A stretch of 25,034 nucleotides of DNA from an uncultured Collinsella sp. (GTDB lineage: Bacteria > Actinomycetota > Coriobacteriia > Coriobacteriales > Coriobacteriaceae). The notes under the pieces are model-generated. The model ran no database searches. It was not told the DNA's origin and was given only the letters and a program-made list of their open reading frames with translations. The position numbers and the translations under genes are program-made. The stretch covers positions 1 to 25,034 of the forward strand of contig CABSZR010000003.1 of assembly GCA_902482185.1 (NCBI GenBank). Direction: 5' to 3'. How positions within the stretch are numbered: position 1 is the stretch's first letter; each line of letters opens with the position of its first letter. Of this stretch, positions 15,407-22,152 are shown one piece after another.

Positions 15407-16417
15407 CTACGCGGTTTTGCCCTCGATAAGCTCAACGGGAAGCTTGATATTCGACACGGGCTTTTCACCGTTAATAAGAGCAATGATGGATTGCGCCGCG
15501 AGCTCTCCGATGCGATCGATATCTTGACGTACGGTTGTTAAGTCAGGCATAAACGTCATAGTGCGGCGGGCACCATCCGCGCCCACGACCTTAATGTCGT
15601 CTGGAGCGCTCAAGCCGCGCTGCTTCATCACGTTGAGACAGATGGCCGCCATCGTATCGTCTCCCGCAAAGATGCCGTCAATATCGGGGTTCTCATCGAG
15701 GATCTTCGCAACGACCGCGCCCTTTTCGTCGTCGGGCTTAACGAACTCAACCTCACGGACAAGCGCGGACAAGCCGGCCTGCTCAACAACATCGAGGTAG
15801 GCATCGGTACGCTTATTGGCAGGCATGCGCATGCGGCTATTGCTGCGCAGGCACAGGATACGCCTGCAGCCGTCATCAATCAGACGGCGCGTGGCGAGCT
15901 CGCCAATGCCATAGCTGTCACTTGCAATCTGGACAGAGCCCTCGCCAAGATCGCAGTCGATGCCAACCAGGCTCAAGCCCATCTCGGCATATGCCTCGGC
16001 ACCGATATTGAGGGAGTTGACGATGACGCCGTCGACCATATTGCGGCGGAGCATGTCGATATAGGAACGCTCAAGATCGGGTCGATTGGCGCTGTTGCAC
16101 AGCAACATCTTAAAGCCGTTTTCCGCTAACGTGCGCTCGACCGCCTGCACAACCTGAGCATGGAACGGGCTGCTCACAAAGGGAACGATCATACCGATAA
16201 GATTAAGGCGACCGTTGAGCATGGCACGGGCGATATCGTTGGGCGTATAGTTGATGCGCTCCATCGCGGCATGGACCTTATCGCGGGTCTCTTGGCTAAT
16301 ATAGCCGCGATTATTCAGCACGCGAGATACCGTAGTAGGCGAAACCCCCGCCACCGCTGCAACTTCCTTGATGCCAGGCTTAGCAGAATCCTTAGAACGA
16401 GCGCCCTCGCGAGCCAT
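15407..16417 (-). CDS. LacI-family transcriptional regulator of the sucrose operon
   Basis: A 336-residue repressor with the LacI helix-turn-helix at residues 16-35 (IKEVAAVAGVSPTTVSRVLN), the hinge region about 55-70 and a periplasmic-binding-protein-like effector domain. The start is the ATG at 16415-16417, 5 nt after GGAGG. It lies directly upstream of the GH32-PTS-scrB operon on the same strand, with O1-O3 in the intergenic region and a fourth similar site before its own start, so repression of the operon and autoregulation are likely. The inducer, probably sucrose or a fructose derivative, is not visible in the sequence. The name scrR would fit but is not proven. Confidence 0.9.
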   Translation of the reverse strand: MAREGARSKDSAKPGIKEVAAVAGVSPTTVSRVLNNRGYISQETRDKVHAAMERINYTPNDIARAMLNGRLNLIGMIVPFVSSPFHAQVVQAVERTLAENGFKMLLCNSANRPDLERSYIDMLRRNMVDGVIVNSLNIGAEAYAEMGLSLVGIDCDLGEGSVQIASDSYGIGELATRRLIDDGCRRILCLRSNSRMRMPANKRTDAYLDVVEQAGLSALVREVEFVKPDDEKGAVVAKILDENPDIDGIFAGDDTMAAICLNVMKQRGLSAPDDIKVVGADGARRTMTFMPDLTTVRQDIDRIGELAAQSIIALINGEKPVSNIKLPVELIEGKTA

Positions 16418-16436
16418 AGCACCCTCCCCCATCAAC

Positions 16437-16453
16437 ATGTCATACGTTTACAT
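16437..16453 (+). promoter_or_regulatory. LacI-type operator O4 upstream of the regulator
   Basis: ATGTCATACGTTTACAT has the same ATGTCANNCGTTT core as O1-O3 and is the most symmetrical copy. It lies 19 nt before the regulator's start codon, suggesting autoregulation. Confidence 0.65.
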
Positions 16454-16542
16454 ACGAACAAAGCATACCCCAACAACAGCGGGAAGACGGTAACAGCACA
16501 AGTAAGTAAACGACTCATCCAAATAATTAGGAGAGTTCCGCC

Positions 16543-16721
16543 TAAAGGGTGACTACACAGGACCCCCGCCGGGCCGCTTTGGGTTACTTTCCAAAACATT
16601 TCCGCAGGACGCAAAGGGCTCCGCCGCGCGAAGCGCGCAGCGGAGCCCTTTGCATGTCCGAGGACGTTTTGGAAAGTAACCCAAAGCGGCCCGGCGATCC
16701 TGCGGGAGTTAAACCCCTTTA
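16543..16721 (-). other. Composite 3'UTR hairpin element, copy 3 (downstream of the PFL glycyl-radical subunit), with extended arms
   Basis: Core arms 16567-16597 and 16666-16696 are 31 nt and perfectly complementary, 130 nt overall. Inside are the shared loop strands TCCGCA (16601-16606) and GAGGA (16660-16664), a GGAC/GTCC stem, a 13-bp inner stem (16611-16623 with 16641-16653) and a GC-rich apical hairpin with the loop GAA. Outside, CAGGA/TCCTG and TAAAGGG/CCCTTTA (16543-16549 with 16715-16721) also pair; the last arm contains the stop codon of the upstream gene. The core starts 22 nt after that stop. With the operator region to its left it fills the 301-nt gap 16418-16718; I see nothing else there. 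Confidence 0.82.
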
Positions 16722-16970
16722 GAACTTGTCGTGGAAGGTACGCGCAATGACCTCGTCCTGCTGCTCCTTGGTGAGCGTGTGGAAGTTCACGGCATAGCCG
16801 GAAACGCGGATGGTCAGCTGCGGATACTTCTCGGGGTGAGCCTGAGCGTCGAGCAGCGTCTCACGGTTGAAGACGTTGATGTTCAGGTGGTGGCCACCCT
16901 TCTCGGCGTAAGCGTCGAGCATGTGGACCAGGTTATCGGCCTGGGTCTCGGAAACTTCAGAAACCTTCAT
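16719..16970 (-). CDS. Free-standing glycyl-radical domain of pyruvate formate-lyase (GrcA-like small subunit)
   Basis: An 83-residue protein that corresponds to the C-terminal glycyl-radical domain of PFL. It contains [16 protein letters not shown], then [15 protein letters not shown] with the radical glycine G58, and ends [17 protein letters not shown], close to the end of E. coli PflB. Unlike E. coli GrcA (YfiD, known length about 127 residues) it has almost no N-terminal extension. The ATG at 16968-16970 follows AAGGAG with a 7-nt spacer. It lies 85 nt after the 683-residue PFL body, which lacks this domain. The two together add up to a full PFL, so this is probably an obligatory subunit rather than a spare part. 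The 85-nt spacer contains two hairpins. Confidence 0.92.
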   Translation of the reverse strand: MKVSEVSETQADNLVHMLDAYAEKGGHHLNINVFNRETLLDAQAHPEKYPQLTIRVSGYAVNFHTLTKEQQDEVIARTFHDKF

Positions 16971-16993
16971 AATGTGTCTCCTTCGATTAATAG

Positions 16994-17013
16994 GCGCCGG
17001 CCGAAACCGGCGC
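16994..17013. other. GC-rich hairpin just upstream of the PFL small subunit
   Basis: Arms GCGCCGG (16994-17000) and CCGGCGC (17007-17013) flank the 6-nt loop CCGAAA. On the minus strand it ends about 10 nt before the AAGGAG ribosome site of the small subunit. It lacks a T-tail, so it is unlikely to be a terminator. Confidence 0.6.
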
Positions 17014-17030
17014 GCTAATCAGTAATCGTT

Positions 17031-17053
17031 ATTGTTAGTATAGCACTAACAAT
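17031..17053. promoter_or_regulatory. 9-bp AT-rich palindrome between the two PFL genes
   Basis: ATTGTTAGT (17031-17039) and ACTAACAAT (17045-17053) are perfect arms around ATAGC, directly after the stop codon of the large PFL gene. It could be an operator or an mRNA hairpin. It resembles Rex sites (TTGTTA...TAACAA), but the half-site spacing is 9 rather than 6. Confidence 0.5.
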
Positions 17054-17055
17054 AG

Positions 17056-19107
17056 TTACTCGCCCAGCTGATCAAGGTCGATATCGCCAAAGAACACCTG
17101 GTCCTCCTTGCCGAGCGCACTCGGGATGATGGAGAAGGTGTTGGAGATGCCGTCCTGAGCATCGCGGAACGGGAGCTTGGAAACCGAAGACAGCGAAGCG
17201 ATGGCGCCGTGGCTATCGCGCTTGTGCATGGGGTTAGCACCCGGGGCGAACGGCTGACCAGCCTTGCGGCCGTCGGGCGTGGAGCCGGTCTTCTTACCGT
17301 ACACGACGTTGGAGGTAATGGTCAGAACCGAGGTCGTGGGCACGGAGTTGCGGTAGGTGTCGTTCATGCGGATGTACTCCATGAACTGGTGCACAACGTC
17401 GTGAGCGATCTGGTCGACGCGGTCGTCGTCGTTACCGTACTTGGGGAACTCGCCCTCGGTCTCGAAGTCGACGATGATGCCGTTCTCGTCACGGACGGGG
17501 TGGACCTTGGCGTACTTGATGGCGGACAGGGAGTCAGCCACGACGGAAAGGCCAGCGATGCCCGTAGCGAACCAGCGGTGCACGTGCTTGTCGTGCAGAG
17601 CCATCTGAATGCGCTCGTAGCAGTACTTATCGTGCATGTAGTGGATGATGTTCAGCGAGTTGACGTACACGCCAGCGAGCCACTTCATCATGTCGTTGTA
17701 CTTGGCCACAACGTCGTCGTAATCGAGCGTATCGCCCTCGACGGCGCGATACTTGGGGCCGACCTGCTTCTTGGAGACCTCGTCAACACCGCCGTTGAGT
17801 GCGTACAGCAGGCACTTGGCCAGGTTGGCGCGGGCGCCGAAGAACTGCATCTCCTTGCCGATGCGCATGGAGGACACGCAGCAGGCGATGCCGTAGTCGT
17901 CGCCGTGGTAAACGCGCATGAGGTCGTCGTTCTCGTACTGGATCGAGGAGCTGGCGACAGAAGTCTTGGCGCAGAACTTCTTGAAGTTCTCGGGCAGACG
18001 GGTCGACCACAGAACGGTCATGTTAGGCTCGGGGCTGGTACCCATGTTCTCGAGCGTGTGCAGATAGCGGTAGCTCATCTTGGTAACGAGCGTACGGCCG
18101 TCAACACCCATGCCGCCGATGGACTCGGTGACCCACTGCGGGTCGCCGGTGAACAGGGCCTGGTACTCGGGGGTACGGGCAAACTTGACCATGCGGAGCT
18201 TCATGATGAAGTGATCCACGAACTCCTGGATCTGCTCCTCGGTGAAGGTACCGTTGGCAAGGTCGCGCTCAGCGTAGATGTCGATGAACGTGGAGGTACG
18301 GCCGATGGACATAGCGGCGCCGTTCTGCTCCTTGACGGCAGCAAGGTAGGCGAAGTACATCCACTGGATGGCCTCCTGCGTGTTGGTAGCAGGGTTGGAA
18401 ATATCGAAACCATAGGTCTCGGCCATCATCTTGAGCTCGCCGAGGGCGCGGATCTGCTCCTGCAGCTCCTCGCGATCGCGGATGTTGTCGGCGGTCATGA
18501 CCGTCGGGGTGGAAGCCTTCTGGGCCTCCTTGTCCTTAATCAGGTAGTCGACACCGTACAGGGCGACACGACGGTAGTCGCCGATGATGCGGCCGCGGCC
18601 ATAGCCATCGGGCAGACCGGTGATGATGTGAGCCGAGCGGCAAGCACGCATCTCGGGGGTGTAGACATCGAAGACGCCAGCGTTGTGGGTCTTGCGCTCG
18701 AAGGTGTAGCGCTCGACAACGTTCTCGTCAACCTTATAGCCGTGCTGGCTGGCAGCCTGGCAAGCGATGCGGATACCGCCGTTGACGTGCAGAGCGCGCT
18801 TGAGCGGCTTGTCGGTCTGGAGACCGACGATGGTCTCCTTCTCGCGATGGGCGTTATCGATGTAGCCAGCGGGGTGGCTCACGATACCCGTGACGGTCTT
18901 GGTGTCCATATCGAGGACACCGCCCTGCTCGCGCTCCTTGAGCAGCAGGTCGAGAACCTCGCCCCACAGCTCCTTGGTACGCTCGGTCGGACCGGCGAGG
19001 AACGACTCGTCGCCCTCGTAGGGGGTGTAGTTCTTCTGGATGAAGTCTCGGACGTCAACCTCTCCCGTCCAGATGCCTTCCTTGAAGCCTTCCCATGCCT
19101 CCTGCAT
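17056..19107 (-). CDS. pflB: Pyruvate formate-lyase body lacking the glycyl-radical domain
   Basis: Formate C-acetyltransferase, which converts pyruvate and CoA to acetyl-CoA and formate under anaerobiosis. The 683-residue protein follows E. coli PflB closely: AWEGF and [18 protein letters not shown] near the start, [17 protein letters not shown], and the catalytic cysteine pair in IACCVSSM (C409-C410). It then ends after [22 protein letters not shown], about 75 residues before a normal PFL would, exactly where the glycyl-radical domain begins. That domain is encoded next door at 16719-16970. The gene break has its own stop, spacer, hairpins and ribosome site, so a simple frameshift is unlikely. 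The start at 19105-19107 has AGGAG 13 nt upstream, a rather long spacer. A 466-nt untranslated gap lies upstream. Confidence 0.95.
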   Translation of the reverse strand: MQEAWEGFKEGIWTGEVDVRDFIQKNYTPYEGDESFLAGPTERTKELWGEVLDLLLKEREQGGVLDMDTKTVTGIVSHPAGYIDNAHREKETIVGLQTDKPLKRALHVNGGIRIACQAASQHGYKVDENVVERYTFERKTHNAGVFDVYTPEMRACRSAHIITGLPDGYGRGRIIGDYRRVALYGVDYLIKDKEAQKASTPTVMTADNIRDREELQEQIRALGELKMMAETYGFDISNPATNTQEAIQWMYFAYLAAVKEQNGAAMSIGRTSTFIDIYAERDLANGTFTEEQIQEFVDHFIMKLRMVKFARTPEYQALFTGDPQWVTESIGGMGVDGRTLVTKMSYRYLHTLENMGTSPEPNMTVLWSTRLPENFKKFCAKTSVASSSIQYENDDLMRVYHGDDYGIACCVSSMRIGKEMQFFGARANLAKCLLYALNGGVDEVSKKQVGPKYRAVEGDTLDYDDVVAKYNDMMKWLAGVYVNSLNIIHYMHDKYCYERIQMALHDKHVHRWFATGIAGLSVVADSLSAIKYAKVHPVRDENGIIVDFETEGEFPKYGNDDDRVDQIAHDVVHQFMEYIRMNDTYRNSVPTTSVLTITSNVVYGKKTGSTPDGRKAGQPFAPGANPMHKRDSHGAIASLSSVSKLPFRDAQDGISNTFSIIPSALGKEDQVFFGDIDLDQLGE

Positions 19108-19501
19108 TGTGTAACCACGCTCCTAGTTACGTGTAATGCGGCGCTCTCTCACACCGCTGCTTATTGAATTCTTGAATTTTCGGCTTGCACTACCGGCTTC
19201 TTCCGTTCTTCACCACACGTTGGTGCAGGAAAAACGTTTGTCCACCTTGGAACTACAACCCAAAACCCAAGATTTCACCCGTTTGAGAAGGATAACATAG
19301 CGACCCTCTCCATCTGGGCTGTTATATGTTTCTTTTTTTATATCATAAGGGCGTTTTTTACAAACCCGCAGGAAATGCGAGCGCGAACAACTACCGTTCA
19401 CCGATTTGTATGTTATTTTTCCTTGCCTTTGTACGACCTTCGCTCTAGCTGTTATGCCAGCTTTAGCAGGGTAAAGTGTCCCAGAGACCCTACAGAAACT
19501 G
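19108..19501 (-). promoter_or_regulatory. Long leader/promoter region of the PFL genes
   Basis: No gene is supported in this gap. On the minus strand TATAAA (19337-19342) preceded by TTTGTA (19359-19364, 16-bp spacing) is the best promoter candidate, giving a leader of about 220 nt. TATAAC at about 19323-19328 is a second -10 candidate. GTAAC/GTTAC half-sites flank 19111-19130 near the ribosome site. I find no FNR-type TTGAT-N4-ATCAA site and no clear Rex site. The segment from about 19290 to 19450 is visibly more AT-rich than its surroundings. Confidence 0.4.
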
Positions 19502-19535
19502 CAGGGCGGCCACGGGATCCCCCGTGGCCGCCCTG
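19502..19535 (-). terminator. Terminator hairpin after the KDG permease gene
   Basis: Perfect 15-nt arms (19502-19516 with 19521-19535) enclose the loop ATCC, 39 nt after the permease stop codon. The minus-strand tail is only moderately T-rich (CAGTTTCTGT), so termination strength is uncertain, but position and stem stability fit. Confidence 0.65.
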
Positions 19536-19573
19536 TGGCGTAGCTAGTTTTTAGCTTTGATTGCCGCTTGGCA

Positions 19574-20593
19574 TTAGGCGGCTGCGGCGGCCTTGTCGGT
19601 CGTTGCCTTGCTATCGCCGTTGCCCTGGCCCTCAAAATGCTTGTAGCACCAGCTGGTGACCAGCGGGGTCAAAATAGCCGTCACGATTGCGCAGGCAGCA
19701 ACCTGTGCCGTAGCCGTCGCGAGCACGGCGCCACCGTACATGGCCCCATTGACGCTTGCCATGGCAGCAGGCGTGGCCACATTGGCTCCGGCGCAGCTTG
19801 AAATGGCCGCACCTGCGACACCCGTACCGCCCGTGAGCTTATCGACCGCGATGACGGGAATTGCAAAGACCACCGAGCAGATCACGCCGAGCAGAATACC
19901 GGGAAGACCGCCATTAATGAGCTGGCCAAAAGTCATGGTCGAGCCCATAGCAAAGAAGACGAGCACGATGATGGCGGAAAGTGCCGGTGCCATCATCTTC
20001 TTAAAGCTGGGGAAGAGGTTACCCAGAATAATGCCGACGACGATCGGCAGGATGGCGCCCACGAGCGACCAGCCGATCGGAGCCTGGCCGGCGGCGCCGA
20101 GCACGATCATCGTGACCGGAGGGCCGACAACCAGCGTGGTGATGGCGACGGCGCCACGCTCGGCTTCGTTGCCCATGGTGCCCATCAGACCAGCGTACAT
20201 AGCGTTGTTGGCGCCGGTGCAAGCGGCCAGCATCACCATGGCAGAGATGCCAAACAGGTTGTCGTTGAACACATAAAGGATGAGCAGCGACACGGCAACG
20301 ACCACGATTTGCTTGACGGCGATGATGATGGCACCGCGGGCAGCGGCGGCAGGAGCACTCTTAAACGAAATCGTCGTACCGACGATAAGCAAAAAAGCGC
20401 CCACGAGCGGGCCTGCACCCTGCTGGGTCATGCCAAGCGTAAAGCTGCCGAGCGTTTTGAACAGGTCAGGGAACAGCGTGTTGAGCAGGCAGCCCAACAA
20501 AAGCGGCACCAAAATATTGGCACCCGGGATGGAGGACATCTTAAAGAACGGCTCCTTTGCCGCCGGCGCCTCCACCGCAGTCGATTCACTCAT
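19574..20593 (-). CDS. kdgT: 2-keto-3-deoxygluconate permease
   Basis: Membrane protein of the KdgT family, a proton symporter for 2-keto-3-deoxygluconate, an intermediate of uronate and pectin breakdown. The 339-residue protein has about ten hydrophobic segments and family-typical stretches such as IPGANILVPLLLGCLLNTLF near the start and SSCAGANVATPAAMASVN toward the C-terminus. The start is the ATG at 20591-20593, 7 nt after AAGGAG; an upstream in-frame ATG has no such site. It follows an SDR gene on the same strand, with a probable terminator between them. No KDG kinase or aldolase gene is in the window, so the substrate is inferred from family membership. Confidence 0.88.
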   Translation of the reverse strand: MSESTAVEAPAAKEPFFKMSSIPGANILVPLLLGCLLNTLFPDLFKTLGSFTLGMTQQGAGPLVGAFLLIVGTTISFKSAPAAAARGAIIIAVKQIVVVAVSLLILYVFNDNLFGISAMVMLAACTGANNAMYAGLMGTMGNEAERGAVAITTLVVGPPVTMIVLGAAGQAPIGWSLVGAILPIVVGIILGNLFPSFKKMMAPALSAIIVLVFFAMGSTMTFGQLINGGLPGILLGVICSVVFAIPVIAVDKLTGGTGVAGAAISSCAGANVATPAAMASVNGAMYGGAVLATATAQVAACAIVTAILTPLVTSWCYKHFEGQGNGDSKATTDKAAAAA

Positions 20594-20642
20594 ATATATC
20601 TCCTTTGGATGCATGCGAATCGTAGCCGCACGCGCCTATATC

Positions 20643-20682
20643 AGAAAGAAGGCGACGGTCCCGAGTCGCAGGAGCCGTCGCC
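20643..20682 (-). terminator. Terminator or attenuator between the SDR and kdgT genes
   Basis: Arms GGCGACGG (20651-20658) and CCGTCGCC (20675-20682) are followed on the minus strand by the T-rich TTCTTTCT (20643-20650). It lies about 20 nt after the SDR stop codon, so kdgT is either attenuated or separately expressed. Confidence 0.65.
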
Positions 20683-20701
20683 GAATAATCGTCGTGGGGT
20701 A

Positions 20702-21451
20702 TTACCCGTCCAGGACGATGCCGCCGTCGCAGTCGCCGATCTCGCCGTTCACGAAGCTGGCGAGGTCGGAAGCGAAGAACAGCACCATCTGCGCAGGCTC
20801 GCTGGCCTGGGCGGCGCGGCCCAGAGGAATACCGTTGATGATGCGCTGAGAGTTCTCGTCAGAGAGAATCGAGGTCATATCGGTCAACGTAAGCGACGGG
20901 CACACGGCATTGCAGCGGACGCCAAACTTGCCGCCTTCCTTGGCGACTGCCTTGGTTAGACCGTTAACACCGGCCTTGGAGCTGGCGTAGGCGGCTGTGC
21001 CGAGCAGGCCGCCACCGATCTTGCCTGCAACGGAACTCACGTTGACGATAGTGCCGGCATGGGCCGCCTTAAAGTGCGGGTACACGGCGTTCATCATAGT
21101 GAAGGTACCGTTGAGGTTGATGTCGATGGTGCGACGCCACTCGGTGTCATCGATCTCGTCGAACTTCTTGGTGCTGATGACGCCAGCGCAGTTGATCAGG
21201 ATGTTGGTTTGCGGCAGGTCCGTAAAAATCTGCTCGACGGTCTCGCGCGCCTTGGGTGCATCGGCGACATCGAGCTGATAGAACTTGTTGCCCTCGCCAA
21301 GCTCGGCCACCGCGGCCTCGCCCTTAGCAGCGTTCCTTGCGATGAGCGCGACATGTCCGCCGCCCGCGACGATGCCCTTGGCGATCTCGAGGCCAATGCC
21401 CTGAGTGCCGCCCGTGACAATCGCGGTCTTACCCGTGAAGTCAAATGCCAT
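20702..21451 (-). CDS. Short-chain dehydrogenase/reductase (SDR)
   Basis: A 249-residue classical SDR with NAD(P)-binding TGGTQGIG (13-20), the NCAG motif in the middle, catalytic serine in NVSSVAG and Y155-x3-K159 in AAYASSK. The C-terminal GEIGDCDGG matches the usual end of the family. The start is the ATG at 21449-21451, supported by the MAFDFTGKTAIVTGG opening and a GGGGGATGGAG purine tract. Because it is directly upstream of a KDG permease it may be a sugar-acid dehydrogenase such as a KduD- or gluconate-5-dehydrogenase-like enzyme, but the sequence alone does not fix the substrate. It has a promoter with an embedded operator-like palindrome at 21567-21594. Confidence 0.85.
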   Translation of the reverse strand: MAFDFTGKTAIVTGGTQGIGLEIAKGIVAGGGHVALIARNAAKGEAAVAELGEGNKFYQLDVADAPKARETVEQIFTDLPQTNILINCAGVISTKKFDEIDDTEWRRTIDINLNGTFTMMNAVYPHFKAAHAGTIVNVSSVAGKIGGGLLGTAAYASSKAGVNGLTKAVAKEGGKFGVRCNAVCPSLTLTDMTSILSDENSQRIINGIPLGRAAQASEPAQMVLFFASDLASFVNGEIGDCDGGIVLDG

Positions 21452-21566
21452 GACTCCATCCCCCTTTATATAAGGTGTCTCCTCGCGGGAAGTTGGAGCA
21501 TCGCACGTGGCGATTATATGAGTCCCAGTCGTCATGGTGGTGACAACCCCTCGCCTAACCGCGTGC

Positions 21567-21594
21567 ATGATAATTCTTTGAAACGCTTCAGCAA
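21567..21594 (-). promoter_or_regulatory. Promoter of the SDR gene with LacI-type operator
   Basis: On the minus strand -35 TTGCTG (21589-21594) and -10 TATCAT (21567-21572) are 16 bp apart. The spacer contains TGAAGCGTTTCA (21579-21590), a 12-bp CG-centred near-palindrome typical of LacI-family operators. It would leave a leader of about 110 nt. No second LacI-type gene is in the window, and the core differs from O1-O4. Confidence 0.5.
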
Positions 21595-21668
21595 TTGAAT
21601 GATTTTAAGTCTTTATGCGCTCTTTATATTGCCACTGTATGAGGCCCGCGTATGAGGGTATCATCTTC

Positions 21669-21705
21669 CACCGAAAATAGTTTCTAGTGTTAGGGGTTTT
21701 CGGTG
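21669..21705 (+). promoter_or_regulatory. Inverted repeat spanning the MarR gene start
   Basis: CACCGAAAA (21669-21677) and TTTTCGGTG (21697-21705) are perfect 9-nt arms. The right arm ends on the GTG start codon, and the 19-nt loop carries the AGGGG ribosome site. It could be a MarR operator for autoregulation or an mRNA hairpin that limits translation. A TATGAGG direct repeat lies just upstream, about 21637-21656. Confidence 0.55.
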
Positions 21706-22152
21706 AAAGATACCGATTTCCATGAGCTTGGGCGTCAGCTCTTTACCGAGTTTGGCAGCATGCACCAGCGCGTTTCGCGCTTTGCCGACCAGGCTCTGGG
21801 TGGCGAGATGGCCGTCATGCGCGCCCTCATGCGCGCCGGCGGCTCGCTCACGCCGAGCGAACTCGCCGATCGCGCCTGGGTCTCGAGCGCCCGCATCGCC
21901 AATATCTTGCGCGCCCTCGAGGCCAAGGGTTGGGTCGAGCGCGAGCACTCAAAGACCGACCGTCGTCGCGTACACGTCACGGTGACCGACAAGGGATTCC
22001 AGGATCTCGAAATTAAACGTCGGGAATTCGAGGAGCGCACCGCAGCCTTCCTCGAGCAGCTCGGCGAAACAGATACCCAAGAGATGGTGCGCCTTCTAAG
22101 ACGTGCCAACGAAATTATCGACCGCAATCAAGAAAGGAGAGATGCCAAGTGA
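21703..22152 (+). CDS. MarR-family transcriptional regulator
   Basis: A 149-residue winged-helix regulator. The core reads LTPSELADRAWVSSARIANILRALE (recognition helix region, about residues 49-72) and continues into the wing with the DRRRVHVTVTDKG signature. It uses a GTG start at 21703, 6 nt after AGGGG. The stop overlaps the GTG start of the following ABC transporter (GTGA), so the two are translationally coupled. By context it probably controls the downstream exporter and responds to an exporter substrate. The divergent SDR gene is about 250 nt away. Confidence 0.9.
   Translation: MKDTDFHELGRQLFTEFGSMHQRVSRFADQALGGEMAVMRALMRAGGSLTPSELADRAWVSSARIANILRALEAKGWVEREHSKTDRRRVHVTVTDKGFQDLEIKRREFEERTAAFLEQLGETDTQEMVRLLRRANEIIDRNQERRDAK

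Noticed and set aside
17031..17053. Rex-type redox operator
   Set aside because: The half-sites TTGTTA and TAACAA are 9 rather than 6 bp apart and the site lies inside the operon, so it is kept only as a palindrome.
17209..19167. 652-codon open frame antisense to the PFL body
   Set aside because: It is the complement of a highly conserved gene in GC-rich DNA; its translation is Val/Leu/Asp/Gly-rich with no recognisable domain.
19210..19635. 141-codon minus-strand frame upstream of the PFL genes
   Set aside because: It begins inside the KDG permease gene, runs through its terminator hairpin and has no ribosome site or recognisable sequence.
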